A stretch of DNA of 64,000 bases, from the NCBI RefSeq assembly GCF_016879755.1, contig NZ_WOFU01000002.1, positions 883,491-947,490 of the forward strand. Direction: 5' to 3'. Source of the stretch: Bacillus sp. B15-48 (GTDB lineage: Bacteria; Bacillota; Bacilli; Bacillales; Cytobacillaceae). Of the stretch, positions 9,376-17,740 are shown piece after piece (positions within the stretch are counted from its first letter, which is position 1; each line of letters begins with the position of its first letter). The position numbers and the translations under genes were made by a program. The notes under the pieces were generated by a model that did not search any database, had not been told where the DNA came from, and saw nothing but the letters and a program-made list of their open reading frames with translations.

Positions 9376-9500
9376 AGTCACGGGCTTGTAAGGTCTTACG
9401 ACCTTTAGAATTTACAGCGGACAACAAGACTAGTGTCCTGCCCTTCAAACCACGCTAGAGGTACTGTTTGGGCTCCAAGCAACCCGCTTGTCTTATTTAA
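9365..9500 (-). ncRNA. Candidate omegaRNA (reRNA) at the right end of the TnpB element
   Basis: TnpB nucleases use an RNA spanning the 3' end of tnpB and the right end of the element. On the minus strand this segment shows hairpins AAGGTC-GTAA-GACCTT (9390-9405) and GGACA/TGTCC (9419-9438) and then the terminal hairpin at 9365-9384. The guide would be read from flanking DNA below 9365, the antisense of the last codons of ytfP. Placement is by family analogy. Confidence 0.55.
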
Positions 9501-10792
9501 GCCACAACTACTTGTGGCAGAATTTTTTCTTTAGTATAACGTTCTCCATAGTGTTTTAGGTTGAACGCCGAATTAATATCTCGGTCATGATGTGTGCCAC
9601 AAGAAGGACAATCCCATTCACGAATATCTACATTTCCTTTTAGTGCAGTATTCTTATGACCGCAAGTTGAACATAATTGTGTTGACGCAAAATCTTTCGC
9701 TGCTTTGACAAAGTATTTTCCTCGTTGTTTTAGTTTGTATTTTAGATACAGACGGAAATTACCAAAACCATTATCTTGCTGGTTTTTGGCATAATACTTG
9801 TTTTGTCCAATAGCACGAAGGTCTAGATCCTCTACTACAATCATGTCATAACGATTCGCAAGAGCATAGGATTTCTTGTGAAGCCAATCTTTTCGCTGGT
9901 TTGCTACTTTGGCTGTCAGCCTTGAAACGACAAGTCGTTGTTTTTCCCAACGATTAGAGCCTTTTACTCTGCGTGATAACACGCGTTGTTCTTTCGCTAG
10001 ACGTTCTTCCATTTCTCGATAATATTGAGGATAATTGGCTTTCTTACCCTCATTGTCTATGAAAAAATGAGATTGAGAATAATCTAGTCCTAGAATACGA
10101 GTAGGTGTACCAATGCTTGCGATTTCCATTGGAAATTCAACACAAATAGACACGTCAAATTGCCCTTTCGTGTTCATAGTAACCGTTACATTCTTAATTT
10201 TACTGCCTTGTGGTAATGGTCTATGTGTGTTTAGATTTAACCCAACTACTTTCACAGAAGACTTTTGTGCAGTTGGAAGATATAATACTTCATCTTTAAT
10301 GTAGATATTTCCGTTTTGATTGAATGTAGTATAGCTGGCTTTGCTATCCTTACGAGAATGGAACTTTGGTATTCCTTTTAAATCACGAAATGTCGGTTCT
10401 ATCCCTAGTGTCTTCTGACGTTTTAAGGCAGATTTCTTGTATTGTTTCTTACATGCAATCTTGTTAAAGGCGGTTATCGCCTTGTTGAAGTGTTGCTTTG
10501 CTTCGTTAGAGGCGAATGCGTCTACAAGATATAAGTAAGCCACATTATCATTTACACATTGTTTTTTGAATTCAGATACAGTCGGCATACCCATCTTCTT
10601 TAAAGAAGGTAATGGATCGCCAATTTGATAGTTACTCTTTTCCAAATAATCATATAGGTGGGCAACATGTAGGTTATACATTTTTCTGTCTGCACCAAAA
10701 CACTGTCGTAAATAAGTTTCTACTTCTTGAGAAATAGGGGTAGCGCGATACACATAGCCACGGTTTACTAATTCAAGCATTGGTTTCACCAC
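9497..10792 (-). CDS. tnpB: RNA-guided endonuclease TnpB (IS605 OrfB family)
   Basis: 431 aa. N-terminal helix-turn-helix and WED-like region, then a RuvC nuclease with all three acidic residues visible: Asp in ILGLDYSQSHF near 245, Glu in IVVEDLDLRAIG near 329, and Asp in HDRDINSAFNL near 410. The zinc ribbon CSTCGHKN...CPSCG lies between the last two. No stop or frameshift, so it is likely active. The first ATG with conserved sequence (MLELVNRGYVYRATP) is four codons in; a GTG/GTG pair precedes it. Known TnpB proteins cut DNA next to a TAM with an omegaRNA guide and help retain the element. Confidence 0.9.
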   Translation of the reverse strand: MVKPMLELVNRGYVYRATPISQEVETYLRQCFGADRKMYNLHVAHLYDYLEKSNYQIGDPLPSLKKMGMPTVSEFKKQCVNDNVAYLYLVDAFASNEAKQHFNKAITAFNKIACKKQYKKSALKRQKTLGIEPTFRDLKGIPKFHSRKDSKASYTTFNQNGNIYIKDEVLYLPTAQKSSVKVVGLNLNTHRPLPQGSKIKNVTVTMNTKGQFDVSICVEFPMEIASIGTPTRILGLDYSQSHFFIDNEGKKANYPQYYREMEERLAKEQRVLSRRVKGSNRWEKQRLVVSRLTAKVANQRKDWLHKKSYALANRYDMIVVEDLDLRAIGQNKYYAKNQQDNGFGNFRLYLKYKLKQRGKYFVKAAKDFASTQLCSTCGHKNTALKGNVDIREWDCPSCGTHHDRDINSAFNLKHYGERYTKEKILPQVVVA

Positions 10793-11010
10793 ACTTTCAC
10801 TCTATTCCGACTCGGAACGTATGTTCCGAATTCACATATAATATACCACAAGGGTATTATTTATATCTAGTAGAAAGTAGGTATATTAAAAATATTTTTT
10901 TGATTCTACGAATCAAACGGCAATTCATCACACGACTAAAGTCGCGTGGGTTCTTGCCGAACTTCTAAAATTTATTATGTATGATTAAGAGCTTGGCTGG
11001 ATTATTGCAG

Positions 11011-11199
11011 TCAAGCTCGGTAAATGACCATCGCACTGAAACAGTAGATTTGATCGTCCTCATCTTCTTCCTCATGAATTGCCGCAACATTATACTTAAT
11101 GTCGATTAATTTATCCTCATCGATCTGCCTTAAAAAACGATTCATATCAACTTCGAGATCTTTTTCATGCTCATGATCGAATAATTTAACTTGAATCAC
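11011..11199 (-). CDS. cse60: Sporulation protein Cse60
   Basis: 62 aa from the GTG at 11199, which has AGAGGGTGA eight bases upstream; a longer frame to 11244 has no ribosome site. The sequence IQVKLFDHEHEKDLEVDMN...IYCFSAMVIYR resembles B. subtilis Cse60 (60 aa), a product of a sigma-E-dependent gene of unknown role. Acidic, soluble, no membrane segment. A hairpin GAGCTTG/CAAGCTC at 10989-11018 overlaps the stop codon and may terminate it. Confidence 0.75.
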   Translation of the reverse strand: MIQVKLFDHEHEKDLEVDMNRFLRQIDEDKLIDIKYNVAAIHEEEDEDDQIYCFSAMVIYRA

Positions 11200-11290
11200 A
11201 GTGTTCACCCTCTTTCTCCTTGTCATTATTGACTGTTTTTTCATTTTTTATAATTTTCGTAAAAAAATAGTCAATCTTCCCAATAAAGAA

Positions 11291-11310
11291 AACTCGCCGA
11301 TTGGCGAGCC
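11291..11310 (-). terminator. Terminator-like hairpin on the minus strand
   Basis: CTCGCC-AATC-GGCGAG stem loop followed on the minus strand by TTTTCTTTATT. The closest minus-strand gene ending before it is the rhodanese gene (stop at 11477), so it may be its distal terminator. Confidence 0.6.
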
Positions 11311-11314
11311 TAAA

Positions 11315-11362
11315 GGCGAAGACAGAGGCGAAGACAGAGGCGAAGACAGAGGCGAAGACAGA
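11315..11362. repeat. Four tandem copies of a 12-bp unit
   Basis: Perfect direct repeats of GGCGAAGACAGA starting at 11315, 11327, 11339 and 11351, followed by a partial GGCG. Nothing in the flanks looks like a gene that would use it. Confidence 0.95.
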
Positions 11363-11384
11363 GGCGTAGTTGCACTTATGCGTT

Positions 11385-11419
11385 AGGAAAGTATTAATTT
11401 GAAAAATTTATACTTTCCT
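11385..11419. repeat. 35-bp inverted repeat
   Basis: Arms AGGAAAGTATTAATT (11385-11399) and AATTTATACTTTCCT (11405-11419) pair over 15 bp with one mismatch around a 5-base loop. It is not followed by a T-run on either strand, so it is not a clear terminator. Confidence 0.85.
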
Positions 11420-11476
11420 ATTAGCTAAAAAAAGCTGAATATCCTAGAGATACCAGCCATTCAATCGTGTCTTCTT

Positions 11477-11782
11477 TTATTTCGTTTCACCTTTCCACTC
11501 CAACATTCCGCCAACCATATTTCTTACCTTGTATCCTTGTTCGTTTAGATACTGACAAACATGTCCACTGCGATTACCTGATCGGCAAATAAAAATATAT
11601 TCTTTTTCCTTATCAAAATAATCAAGGTTCTCAGGTATCGTTCCCATCCGAATATGCTTTGCATCTGGAATCTTCCCCGCGGCGACCTCTTCATCTTCTC
11701 GTACATCAACTAGTTCAAGCTTTTCTCCAGCCTCAATTTTTTTTTGAAGCTCGTCTGTTGTGATTGTTTCAATGTGTTCCAT
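11477..11782 (-). CDS. ytwF: Single-domain rhodanese-like protein (YtwF)
   Basis: 101 aa; ATG 11782 chosen because GAAGGGG lies eight bases upstream (a GTG at 11791 does not fit). Rhodanese fold with LVDVREDEEVAAGKIPDAKHI near residue 23 and the active-site loop FICRSGNRSG near residue 67, the Cys carrying persulfide in thiosulfate sulfurtransferases and sulfur carriers. Cytosolic, no signal peptide. Same neighbour (leuS) as in B. subtilis. Its physiological acceptor is unknown. Confidence 0.88.
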   Translation of the reverse strand: MEHIETITTDELQKKIEAGEKLELVDVREDEEVAAGKIPDAKHIRMGTIPENLDYFDKEKEYIFICRSGNRSGHVCQYLNEQGYKVRNMVGGMLEWKGETK

Positions 11783-11865
11783 TGAACCCACCCCTTCGGT
11801 TTTTTATGTTCATTGTATTATACTATAATTAAGATTAAAAGCATTTAAACCTACTAAAGCAACAT

Positions 11866-11898
11866 AAAAACATCCATCCCCTCGAGCGGGGATGGATG
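11866..11898 (-). terminator. leuS terminator
   Basis: Perfect 11-bp stem CATCCATCCCC / GGGGATGGATG with a six-base loop, followed by five T on the minus strand. Lies 31 bases after the leuS stop. Confidence 0.9.
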
Positions 11899-11928
11899 AT
11901 CCAATTTTCCTTATTCGATTGTAAACAC

Positions 11929-14349
11929 TTAGTTGGCAACAATATTTACTAATTTTCCCGGTACAGCAATAACTTTCCGTATCGTTTTTCCATCGATTTG
12001 TTCTTTAACCGACTGAGCATCCATCGCGATCTGTTCAAGCGTTTCGCGATTCGCATCAGCTGGTACTTTTAATTTCGCTTTAATTTTCCCATTTACTTGA
12101 ATGACTATTTCGATTTCATCATCAACTAACTTCGCCTCATCGTATGCTGGCCAAGCTGCATAACTAATGGATTCTTGATGACCAAGCTTCTGCCATAGTT
12201 CTTCACTTATATGCGGACAAATTGGCGCTAACATTTTTACGAAACCTTCCACATAACTTTTTGGAAGTACATTTACTTTGTATCCTTCATTAATAAATAC
12301 CATCAATTGCGAGATTGCTGTGTTAAAGCGAAGCCCTTCATAATCTTCAGTTACTTTTTTAACCGTCTGATGGTACACTTTCTCAAGTTCCGCTCCATCA
12401 GATCCCTCTTTGATTTTCTCATTTAATTTGCCATGATCATCAACGAATAGACGCCAAACACGATCAAGGAAGCGGCGGGAGCCATCTAAACCATTTGTAG
12501 ACCACGCAATTGAAGCATCTAGTGGCCCCATAAACATTTCATATAACCGTAGCGTATCTGCACCGTGACTATCCACCACTGAATCAGGATTGACAACATT
12601 CCCTTTTGATTTACTCATTTTTTCATTGTTTTCTCCAAGAATCATTCCTTGGTTGAAAAGCTTTTGGAATGGTTCCTTCGTAGAGACAACGCCAATGTCA
12701 TAAAGGAATTTATGCCAGAAACGGGCATATAAGAGGTGAAGTACAGCATGCTCAGCCCCACCAATATAAATATCGACAGGCAGCCACTTCTTAAGTTTTT
12801 CTTCATCTGCCAAAGCTTCTTCATTATTTGGGTCAATATACCTCAAGTAGTACCAGCAGCTTCCTGCCCATTGTGGCATCGTATTTGTTTCGCGGCGGCC
12901 TTTTTTCCCTGTTTCTGGATCAACAATATTGACCCAGTCCGCAATATTTGCAAGTGGTGATTCACCCGTACCTGAAGGCTTAATTTCTGTTGTTTTTGGT
13001 AAAATAAGTGGCAGTTGATCTTCAGGAACAGCTGACATTGTGCCATCTTTCCAATGAATGATTGGAATTGGTTCCCCCCAGTAACGCTGACGGCTGAATA
13101 ACCAATCTCGCAGCCGATAGGTCACTTTCTTCGTACCAATCCCTTTTTCTTCGAGCCAAGAAATCATTTTGATAATGGCCTCTTCCTTAGTAAGACCATT
13201 TAAAAAGTCAGAATTGACATGTTCGCCATCCCCGGTATAAGCTTCTTCTGCAATATTGCCTCCCGCAACGACTTCTTTAATCTCCAATCCAAACTTTTTC
13301 GCAAATTCGTAGTCACGCTCGTCATGAGCCGGAACAGCCATAATTGCTCCTGTACCATAACTCATTAATACATAATCAGCGATCCATATTGGCATTTTTT
13401 CGCCATTTACAGGGTTCACCGCGTAAGCTCCAGTAAACACACCTGTTTTTTCTTTAGCAAGATCAGTACGCTCTAAATCACTCTTACTTTTAATCTCACC
13501 CAAATAACCATTTACATCGGCAAGTTGTTGAGCAGTTGTAATTTTTTCGACAAAAGGATGCTCGGGAGCAAGTACCGCATAAGTAGCACCAAATAACGTG
13601 TCTGGTCTAGTCGTAAATACTGTAAATGTCAGATCCTTATGACCATCAATTTCAAAAGTGACCTCTGCCCCTTCGGAACGCCCAATCCAATGGCGCTGCA
13701 TTTCTTTAATGCTCTCAGGCCAATCTAGCTCCTCTAAATCTTCAAGCAAGCGATCTGCGTATGCTGTAATTTTTAACATCCATTGACGCATTGGACGTCG
13801 TTCAACTGGGTGACCACCACGTTCACTTTTCCCATCAATGACTTCTTCATTCGCTAAAACGGTACCTAAAGCGGGACACCAGTTGACGGCTACTTCATCA
13901 ATATAGGCAAGTCCTTTTTCATATAATTTTAAAAAGATCCATTGGGTCCATTTATAATAGGAAGGATCTGTCGTATTTACTTCTCGATCCCAGTCATACG
14001 AAAAGCCAAGAGCTTTGATTTGACGGCGGAAATTATCAATATTTTGCTGAGTAAATTGCGCGGGATCATTCCCCGTATCTAGTGCATACTGCTCAGCAGG
14101 AAGACCAAATGCATCCCAGCCCATTGGATGAAGCACATTATACCCCTGCATTCTTTTCATTCTCGATAAAATATCTGTAGCAGTATATCCTTCTGGATGG
14201 CCTACGTGCAATCCAGCACCAGACGGATACGGAAACATATCAAGGGCGTAGAACTTTCTTTTCCCCTCATCTTCCGTTGTTTTAAACGTTTTATTTTCTT
14301 CCCAATGTTTTTGCCACTTTGTTTCAATTTCATGATGGCTGAAGCTCAT
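11929..14349 (-). CDS. leuS: Leucyl-tRNA synthetase
   Basis: 806 aa, class Ia synthetase of normal bacterial length. HIGH-type motif in [19 protein letters not shown] near residue 43, CP1 editing domain with the conserved [12 protein letters not shown] near residue 247, and the KMSKS motif [15 protein letters not shown] near residue 575. C-terminal domain ends in [14 protein letters not shown]. It charges tRNA-Leu with leucine in the cytosol. A T-box leader precedes it, so expression responds to uncharged tRNA-Leu, and the array at the right end of this window includes two tRNA-Leu genes. Confidence 0.98.
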   Translation of the reverse strand: MSFSHHEIETKWQKHWEENKTFKTTEDEGKRKFYALDMFPYPSGAGLHVGHPEGYTATDILSRMKRMQGYNVLHPMGWDAFGLPAEQYALDTGNDPAQFTQQNIDNFRRQIKALGFSYDWDREVNTTDPSYYKWTQWIFLKLYEKGLAYIDEVAVNWCPALGTVLANEEVIDGKSERGGHPVERRPMRQWMLKITAYADRLLEDLEELDWPESIKEMQRHWIGRSEGAEVTFEIDGHKDLTFTVFTTRPDTLFGATYAVLAPEHPFVEKITTAQQLADVNGYLGEIKSKSDLERTDLAKEKTGVFTGAYAVNPVNGEKMPIWIADYVLMSYGTGAIMAVPAHDERDYEFAKKFGLEIKEVVAGGNIAEEAYTGDGEHVNSDFLNGLTKEEAIIKMISWLEEKGIGTKKVTYRLRDWLFSRQRYWGEPIPIIHWKDGTMSAVPEDQLPLILPKTTEIKPSGTGESPLANIADWVNIVDPETGKKGRRETNTMPQWAGSCWYYLRYIDPNNEEALADEEKLKKWLPVDIYIGGAEHAVLHLLYARFWHKFLYDIGVVSTKEPFQKLFNQGMILGENNEKMSKSKGNVVNPDSVVDSHGADTLRLYEMFMGPLDASIAWSTNGLDGSRRFLDRVWRLFVDDHGKLNEKIKEGSDGAELEKVYHQTVKKVTEDYEGLRFNTAISQLMVFINEGYKVNVLPKSYVEGFVKMLAPICPHISEELWQKLGHQESISYAAWPAYDEAKLVDDEIEIVIQVNGKIKAKLKVPADANRETLEQIAMDAQSVKEQIDGKTIRKVIAVPGKLVNIVAN

Positions 14350-14399
14350 CGTATTTACCTCCTGTTTTCTATTTCTAATTTAGTTCAGAGCTTTTCAAA

Positions 14400-14655
14400 T
14401 AAAAAAACCCCCGTCCCTAAAAAAGGGACGAGAGTATATGTATAAATCTCCCGCGGTACCACCCACATTAGTGACAAGTCACTCACTTCATTCATCCTTA
14501 ACGCGGAATACGGCCTACATTACTAAATGTTCGTGCAGGCGACTATAAGGCGAGTTCATGATGAGTCTAACTGACTCGCACCAACCGTCAGCTCTCTTTT
14601 GCTAGACTTCCCATCACTACTACTCCTTCATCAAACGTCTTTCAATATGAAAGTA
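14400..14655 (-). promoter_or_regulatory. T-box leader of leuS
   Basis: On the minus strand the 5' leader contains the T-box core GGGTGGTACCGCG (about 14448-14460), which pairs with the acceptor end of uncharged tRNA in the antiterminator. Stem I lies at about 14540-14650; GAACTC near 14553-14560 is a plausible site of a Leu CUC specifier codon. The intrinsic terminator CGTCCCT/AGGGACG (14412-14430) followed by T residues (14401-14407) is the alternative structure. Confidence 0.92.
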
Positions 14656-14790
14656 TAACTATTGTAAACAATTTACGCTTTAGATGCAAGAGGAGACAAA
14701 TGATTATCACGAATACATTTTCGTTATCAAACCCATTCTCCCCAAAAATGAACTGCATTATACTATGTATAATGCTTCAGATTTGATATT

Positions 14791-14826
14791 AAAAAAGCTG
14801 ACGAATGATTCAAAATTCCCGTCAGC
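14791..14826 (-). terminator. Second minus-strand terminator downstream of nrfA
   Basis: Stem GCTGACG/CGTCAGC with a 16-base loop followed on the minus strand by six T (plus-strand A-run 14791-14796). No gene lies between it and the nrfA terminator 130 bases upstream. It may be a back-up terminator or the end of a small RNA. Confidence 0.75.
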
Positions 14827-14960
14827 GTTTGTAAGAAACTTGCAATGCAGAAACGCACAATCAAAATAATAAAAATTTACTGTTAATAATCTCACTTTTC
14901 CCCTAATTATACGCCTATCCTAATCTAACTTGACACGTGAAAGTCACCTCGATAAACTAA

Positions 14961-15000
14961 AGAAAACACTGCACAAATTACTATTTGCACAGTGTTTTCT
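14961..15000 (-). terminator. nrfA terminator
   Basis: Long imperfect hairpin (AAACACTG...CAGTGTTT arms extended by GCAAAT/ATTTGT) followed by TTTTCTTTAG on the minus strand, 21 bases after the nrfA stop. It closes the ccm-nrf operon. Confidence 0.88.
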
Positions 15001-15020
15001 ATTACAACCATTTTATCTCT

Positions 15021-16445
15021 TTATTTTGGCTGCTGTGCTGGGAAATAATCATTAATCGCATGATCTTTCTTTTTAAAGTTATCGGTTTCCTCGTACACAG
15101 CCGTTTTTACTTTTTCGATTTCTCTATCTAGCTCTTCAATACTTACGCCTTTCTTAACTAACTCTTCAGTTGCAATTTTAATTGCGGCAAAGGACTCTTC
15201 TGATGATATTTTTAACGTATCCATCGCTCCTTGTGGATTATGGAACCCTGCTGCACTTTCAGCGGCAACGATATCCCAGAACCACTGCCCTTTTCGGATA
15301 TGTTCCTGTGCTTCTTTAATTTTCGCTTCACTTACACCAGAAGTAATCATTTTATTCACATAATAATGCGAGCTAATCGAAATATCTTCTGCCTTATGCA
15401 ATGCTTCCATATGTGTATCTTGAATATCCATTACTCGTTGTTCCAATTCATCGACATCACGGTTGCTATGACAAGTCAAACAAGATTGTTCCATCGTTTT
15501 CAGCGGCGATTGCCAATGATGGGAACTTATTTTCTTTTTCTTATCAACCCGTTCATATGGCATATGACAGTCGGCACAAGTCACACCTGCTTGTCCATGT
15601 GGCCCCATTATATGGGTTTCAAAATCAGGATGCTGTGCTTTCAAAATTGGTGTACCGGAAATATTATGAATCCAGTCTTGTTCAAAATTATTTTCCTTTG
15701 CGGTTGTTTCATAGTATTCATACATGTCTCCCGGCTTGAATCCGTTTTCCCACGGGAACGTTACTTCCCCATTATCAGCAGCAAAATAGTATTCAACATG
15801 GCACTGGCCACAAACAAAGTTACGCATGTCATTTTTCGTAGGATTCGACATATCGATTCCTTGTGATTCCATTGCCTTAGTAAAGCTTGGTCGAGTGATA
15901 CGTAAATCCATCGTTTGCGGGTCATGACAGTCAGAACAACCAATCGGTGAATGTCCCATCGCTTCAGCTTTTGGCCATATTTCAGAGTTGAAATTTCCAC
16001 CCCAATAATCATCGCCCATTTCCTCAATCATATGTGGAACGGCTGTTGATTTACACGTGAGGCAAGATCCAATTGAAGCATCTGTTATTCGCGCAATATC
16101 GCGAACATCTTCAAGGGCATAAATATGTCCCCTGTCTTCGTTATACTCTGTTGCAAATCCATATCCATTAAATAGAATTGGTAAGTAAGGTTCTTTATCA
16201 TGATCAAACTTACTGCGTTTGACAGAACCACTATATTTCGTATCTTCCATTTCAGCATTTTTCATATAACTGTCATATTGAAGCGGAAATAAATCTTTAA
16301 ACGCTTCATTGCTAATTTCATCGGCACTAAGTCCAGTTTGCGCTTCACTCGCACTCGTTCCTGCTTCTTCTGAACTTGAGCAGCCGGAAATGACAAATAA
16401 GACAGCTACGAAAAGCAACGCTATCCATTGGTAATTTCTAACCAT
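15021..16445 (-). CDS. nrfA: Cytochrome c nitrite reductase, catalytic subunit (lipoprotein)
   Basis: 474 aa. Five haem motifs: the active-site CLTCK (CxxCK, about residue 124) and CSDCH, CGQCH, CADCH and CLTCH. CGQCHVEYYF contains the tyrosine used in catalysis. NrfA reduces nitrite to ammonium with six electrons. N-terminus MVRNYQWIALLFVAVLFVISGC has a lipobox (VISGC), so the enzyme should be lipid-anchored on the outer face of the membrane, which suits a cell without an outer membrane. It overlaps nrfH by eight bases and is the last gene of the operon. The CxxCK haem needs special attachment, see ccmF/ccmH. Confidence 0.97.
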   Translation of the reverse strand: MVRNYQWIALLFVAVLFVISGCSSSEEAGTSASEAQTGLSADEISNEAFKDLFPLQYDSYMKNAEMEDTKYSGSVKRSKFDHDKEPYLPILFNGYGFATEYNEDRGHIYALEDVRDIARITDASIGSCLTCKSTAVPHMIEEMGDDYWGGNFNSEIWPKAEAMGHSPIGCSDCHDPQTMDLRITRPSFTKAMESQGIDMSNPTKNDMRNFVCGQCHVEYYFAADNGEVTFPWENGFKPGDMYEYYETTAKENNFEQDWIHNISGTPILKAQHPDFETHIMGPHGQAGVTCADCHMPYERVDKKKKISSHHWQSPLKTMEQSCLTCHSNRDVDELEQRVMDIQDTHMEALHKAEDISISSHYYVNKMITSGVSEAKIKEAQEHIRKGQWFWDIVAAESAAGFHNPQGAMDTLKISSEESFAAIKIATEELVKKGVSIEELDREIEKVKTAVYEETDNFKKKDHAINDYFPAQQPK

Positions 16446-16974
16446 TATCCCAATTTCCTCCCTTATTTTCTAAAAGCTCACCTGGTTTTGCAGGTTTGAA
16501 GTAATCATCATTTTTAAAGTCTTTGCCGTGTGGGACGGACTGGTGACAATCCGAACAATTGTCTTTTGCATCATGCGCGACATTTTGTAATGTACTTTGA
16601 TGACAATCGATGCAGTTTTCGGTAATAATTCTCATCGAATTATCGGTCGCATGTAAAACTGCCGGAATTTTGTCTGCTCCAATTGTATTATAGTACACGT
16701 GGCCTAAACCAGCTTTCGCCTTTTCAGTGAATTTATTAACCACCGTATCATGCGGCAAGTGACAATCTGAACAAGCCAATTCGGCATGTGTAGAATCGAC
16801 AAATGAATCATGAACGCTTGTCATAATATGACAGCTACTACAAAACTCAGGAGAGTCTGTATAAGCGAGACCTTTTACCGTCACAACGGACAAGATAATA
16901 CCGGTGAAAACTCCAATAAATAATAATAATTTCTTATCAAGCGATAAGAATTTTTTTATTCCTCTTTTAAACAT
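16438..16974 (-). CDS. nrfH: NrfH, tetrahaem quinol dehydrogenase (NapC/NirT family)
   Basis: 178 aa. One N-terminal membrane helix (KLLLFIGVFTGIILSVVTVK, residues 15-36) then four CxxCH motifs: CSSCH, CSDCH, CIDCH and CSDCH. NrfH takes electrons from menaquinol and hands them to NrfA; the menaquinone genes lie 27 kb away in this window. The start has GGGGGAGGTGA upstream. The 64-base gap to the ccmG-like gene holds a hairpin at 17009-17031, the only real gap in the cluster. Confidence 0.95.
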   Translation of the reverse strand: MFKRGIKKFLSLDKKLLLFIGVFTGIILSVVTVKGLAYTDSPEFCSSCHIMTSVHDSFVDSTHAELACSDCHLPHDTVVNKFTEKAKAGLGHVYYNTIGADKIPAVLHATDNSMRIITENCIDCHQSTLQNVAHDAKDNCSDCHQSVPHGKDFKNDDYFKPAKPGELLENKGGNWDNG

Positions 16975-17008
16975 TCTTTTTCACCTCCCCCTGGCAAAAA
17001 ATAAATCT

Positions 17009-17031
17009 ATTAAAACACTAGATGTGTCTTA
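17009..17031 (-). promoter_or_regulatory. Hairpin between the ccmG-like gene and nrfH
   Basis: TTAAGACAC/GTGTTTTAA arms (one G-T wobble) around loop ATCTA, followed on the minus strand by TAGATTTATTTTTT. It could attenuate transcription or protect the 5' end of a processed nrfHA transcript. Confidence 0.5.
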
Positions 17032-17038
17032 ACCAAGG

Positions 17039-17545
17039 TTAGGATGAAGTTTTTTCTTCAATTAATTGAATTAGACGTGCCTTCGTTGTCGGCCCAGAGA
17101 ACCTCTCAACAATTATGCCATCTTTATTAATGATAATTGTTTCAGGCTGCCCGATAACACTGTATTCTTTTGAAATCTTTTCTTGTGTATCTAAAAGATA
17201 AAGCAGCTGCGAACCCGTGTCGCTAATATATTTTTCGATTCTTTTCTTTGATTCACCTTTGGCAATAATAATTAACTGTGCATCCTCATATTCCAACCCA
17301 AACGCCTCAAGCTCTGGCGCTTCATCAATACAAGGCTGGCACCAAGTTGCAAAAAAGTTCAATACAACGGTCTGCCCTTTAAAATCAGACAATTGATAAG
17401 TATCGTCATGAATATCTGTTAATTCAAACTCGATTGCCGCATCCCCGGGATTAGCGGAGGCTCTTCCACTAAGACCATTTATCAGGAAACCGATAAACCC
17501 GATGGCAGTGATAAGGACAATTAACGGTACGATTTTCTTCCTCAT
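17039..17545 (-). CDS. ccmG: Membrane-anchored thioredoxin-like protein, CcmG/ResA type
   Basis: 168 aa from ATG 17545 (in-frame GTG and ATG upstream fit the ribosome site less well). N-terminal membrane anchor (KIVPLIVLITAIGFIGFLI), then a thioredoxin fold with the active site ATWCQPCIDEAP near residue 67 and GQPETIIINKDG with the cis-Pro region. In System I, CcmG reduces the apocytochrome CxxCH disulfide before haem attachment; ResA does this in System II. Position within the ccm cluster makes the CcmG role likely. Fewer charged residues around the CxxC than in B. subtilis ResA (CQPC rather than CEPC). Confidence 0.85.
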   Translation of the reverse strand: MRKKIVPLIVLITAIGFIGFLINGLSGRASANPGDAAIEFELTDIHDDTYQLSDFKGQTVVLNFFATWCQPCIDEAPELEAFGLEYEDAQLIIIAKGESKKRIEKYISDTGSQLLYLLDTQEKISKEYSVIGQPETIIINKDGIIVERFSGPTTKARLIQLIEEKTSS

Positions 17546-17560
17546 CTTCATCACCTACTT

Positions 17561-17692
17561 TTATAATTCAGCTTTCCATTCCTCTAATTGACGAATTTCT
17601 TGTTCTAATTTCTTCTGTTTCCCACCTAAAACCACCATATAAATCGCAATTAATGCCCAAGTTACAGAGTATGCCATTAATAAATAAGTCAT
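17561..17692 (-). CDS. ccmD: CcmD-like small membrane protein
   Basis: 43 aa: MTYLLMAYSVTWALIAIYMV, a single membrane helix, followed by a charged helix GGKQKKLEQEIRQLEEWKAEL. AGGAGG stands seven bases before the ATG. Size, topology and position directly after ccmC match CcmD, the small partner that helps release holo-CcmE from the CcmABC complex. Sequence conservation of CcmD is always low, so the call rests on context. Confidence 0.8.
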   Translation of the reverse strand: MTYLLMAYSVTWALIAIYMVVLGGKQKKLEQEIRQLEEWKAEL

Positions 17693-17740
17693 TTTTATTC
17701 CTCCTAAAGATTATTGTTTTTTGTATGGATTAAAATCTCT

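Larger units (their letters stand above)
9365..10948 (-). mobile_element. IS200/IS605-type element carrying only tnpB
   Basis: About 1.6 kb. Both ends carry matching subterminal hairpins with the same TTTA loop (minus strand): right end at 9365-9384, CCCGTGAC/GTCATGGG arms; left end at 10929-10948, CACGCGAC/GTCGTGTG arms. Such hairpins are the recognition sites of HUH (Y1) TnpA transposases. There is no tnpA inside, so the copy depends on a TnpA elsewhere. No target duplication is expected for this family. Exact tips are not resolved; they lie within about 15 bases outside the hairpins. Confidence 0.85.

Noticed and set aside
11201..11386. Plus-strand frame of 61 aa with GEDR repeats
   Set aside because: The repeat peptide comes only from the 12-bp tandem DNA repeats; the frame opens over the start of cse60 and lacks a ribosome site.
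14684..14869. Plus-strand frame of 61 aa
   Set aside because: No ribosome site, overlaps the minus-strand terminator and the leuS leader region, and the translation has no protein-like features.
14931..14958. Plus-strand promoter TTGACA-N17-TAAACT
   Set aside because: It would read straight into the nrfA terminator and antisense to nrfA; likely chance.
15231..15866. 211-aa plus-strand frame opposite nrfA
   Set aside because: Antisense shadow of a clearly coding gene; cysteine- and histidine-rich text arises from the reverse of haem motifs.
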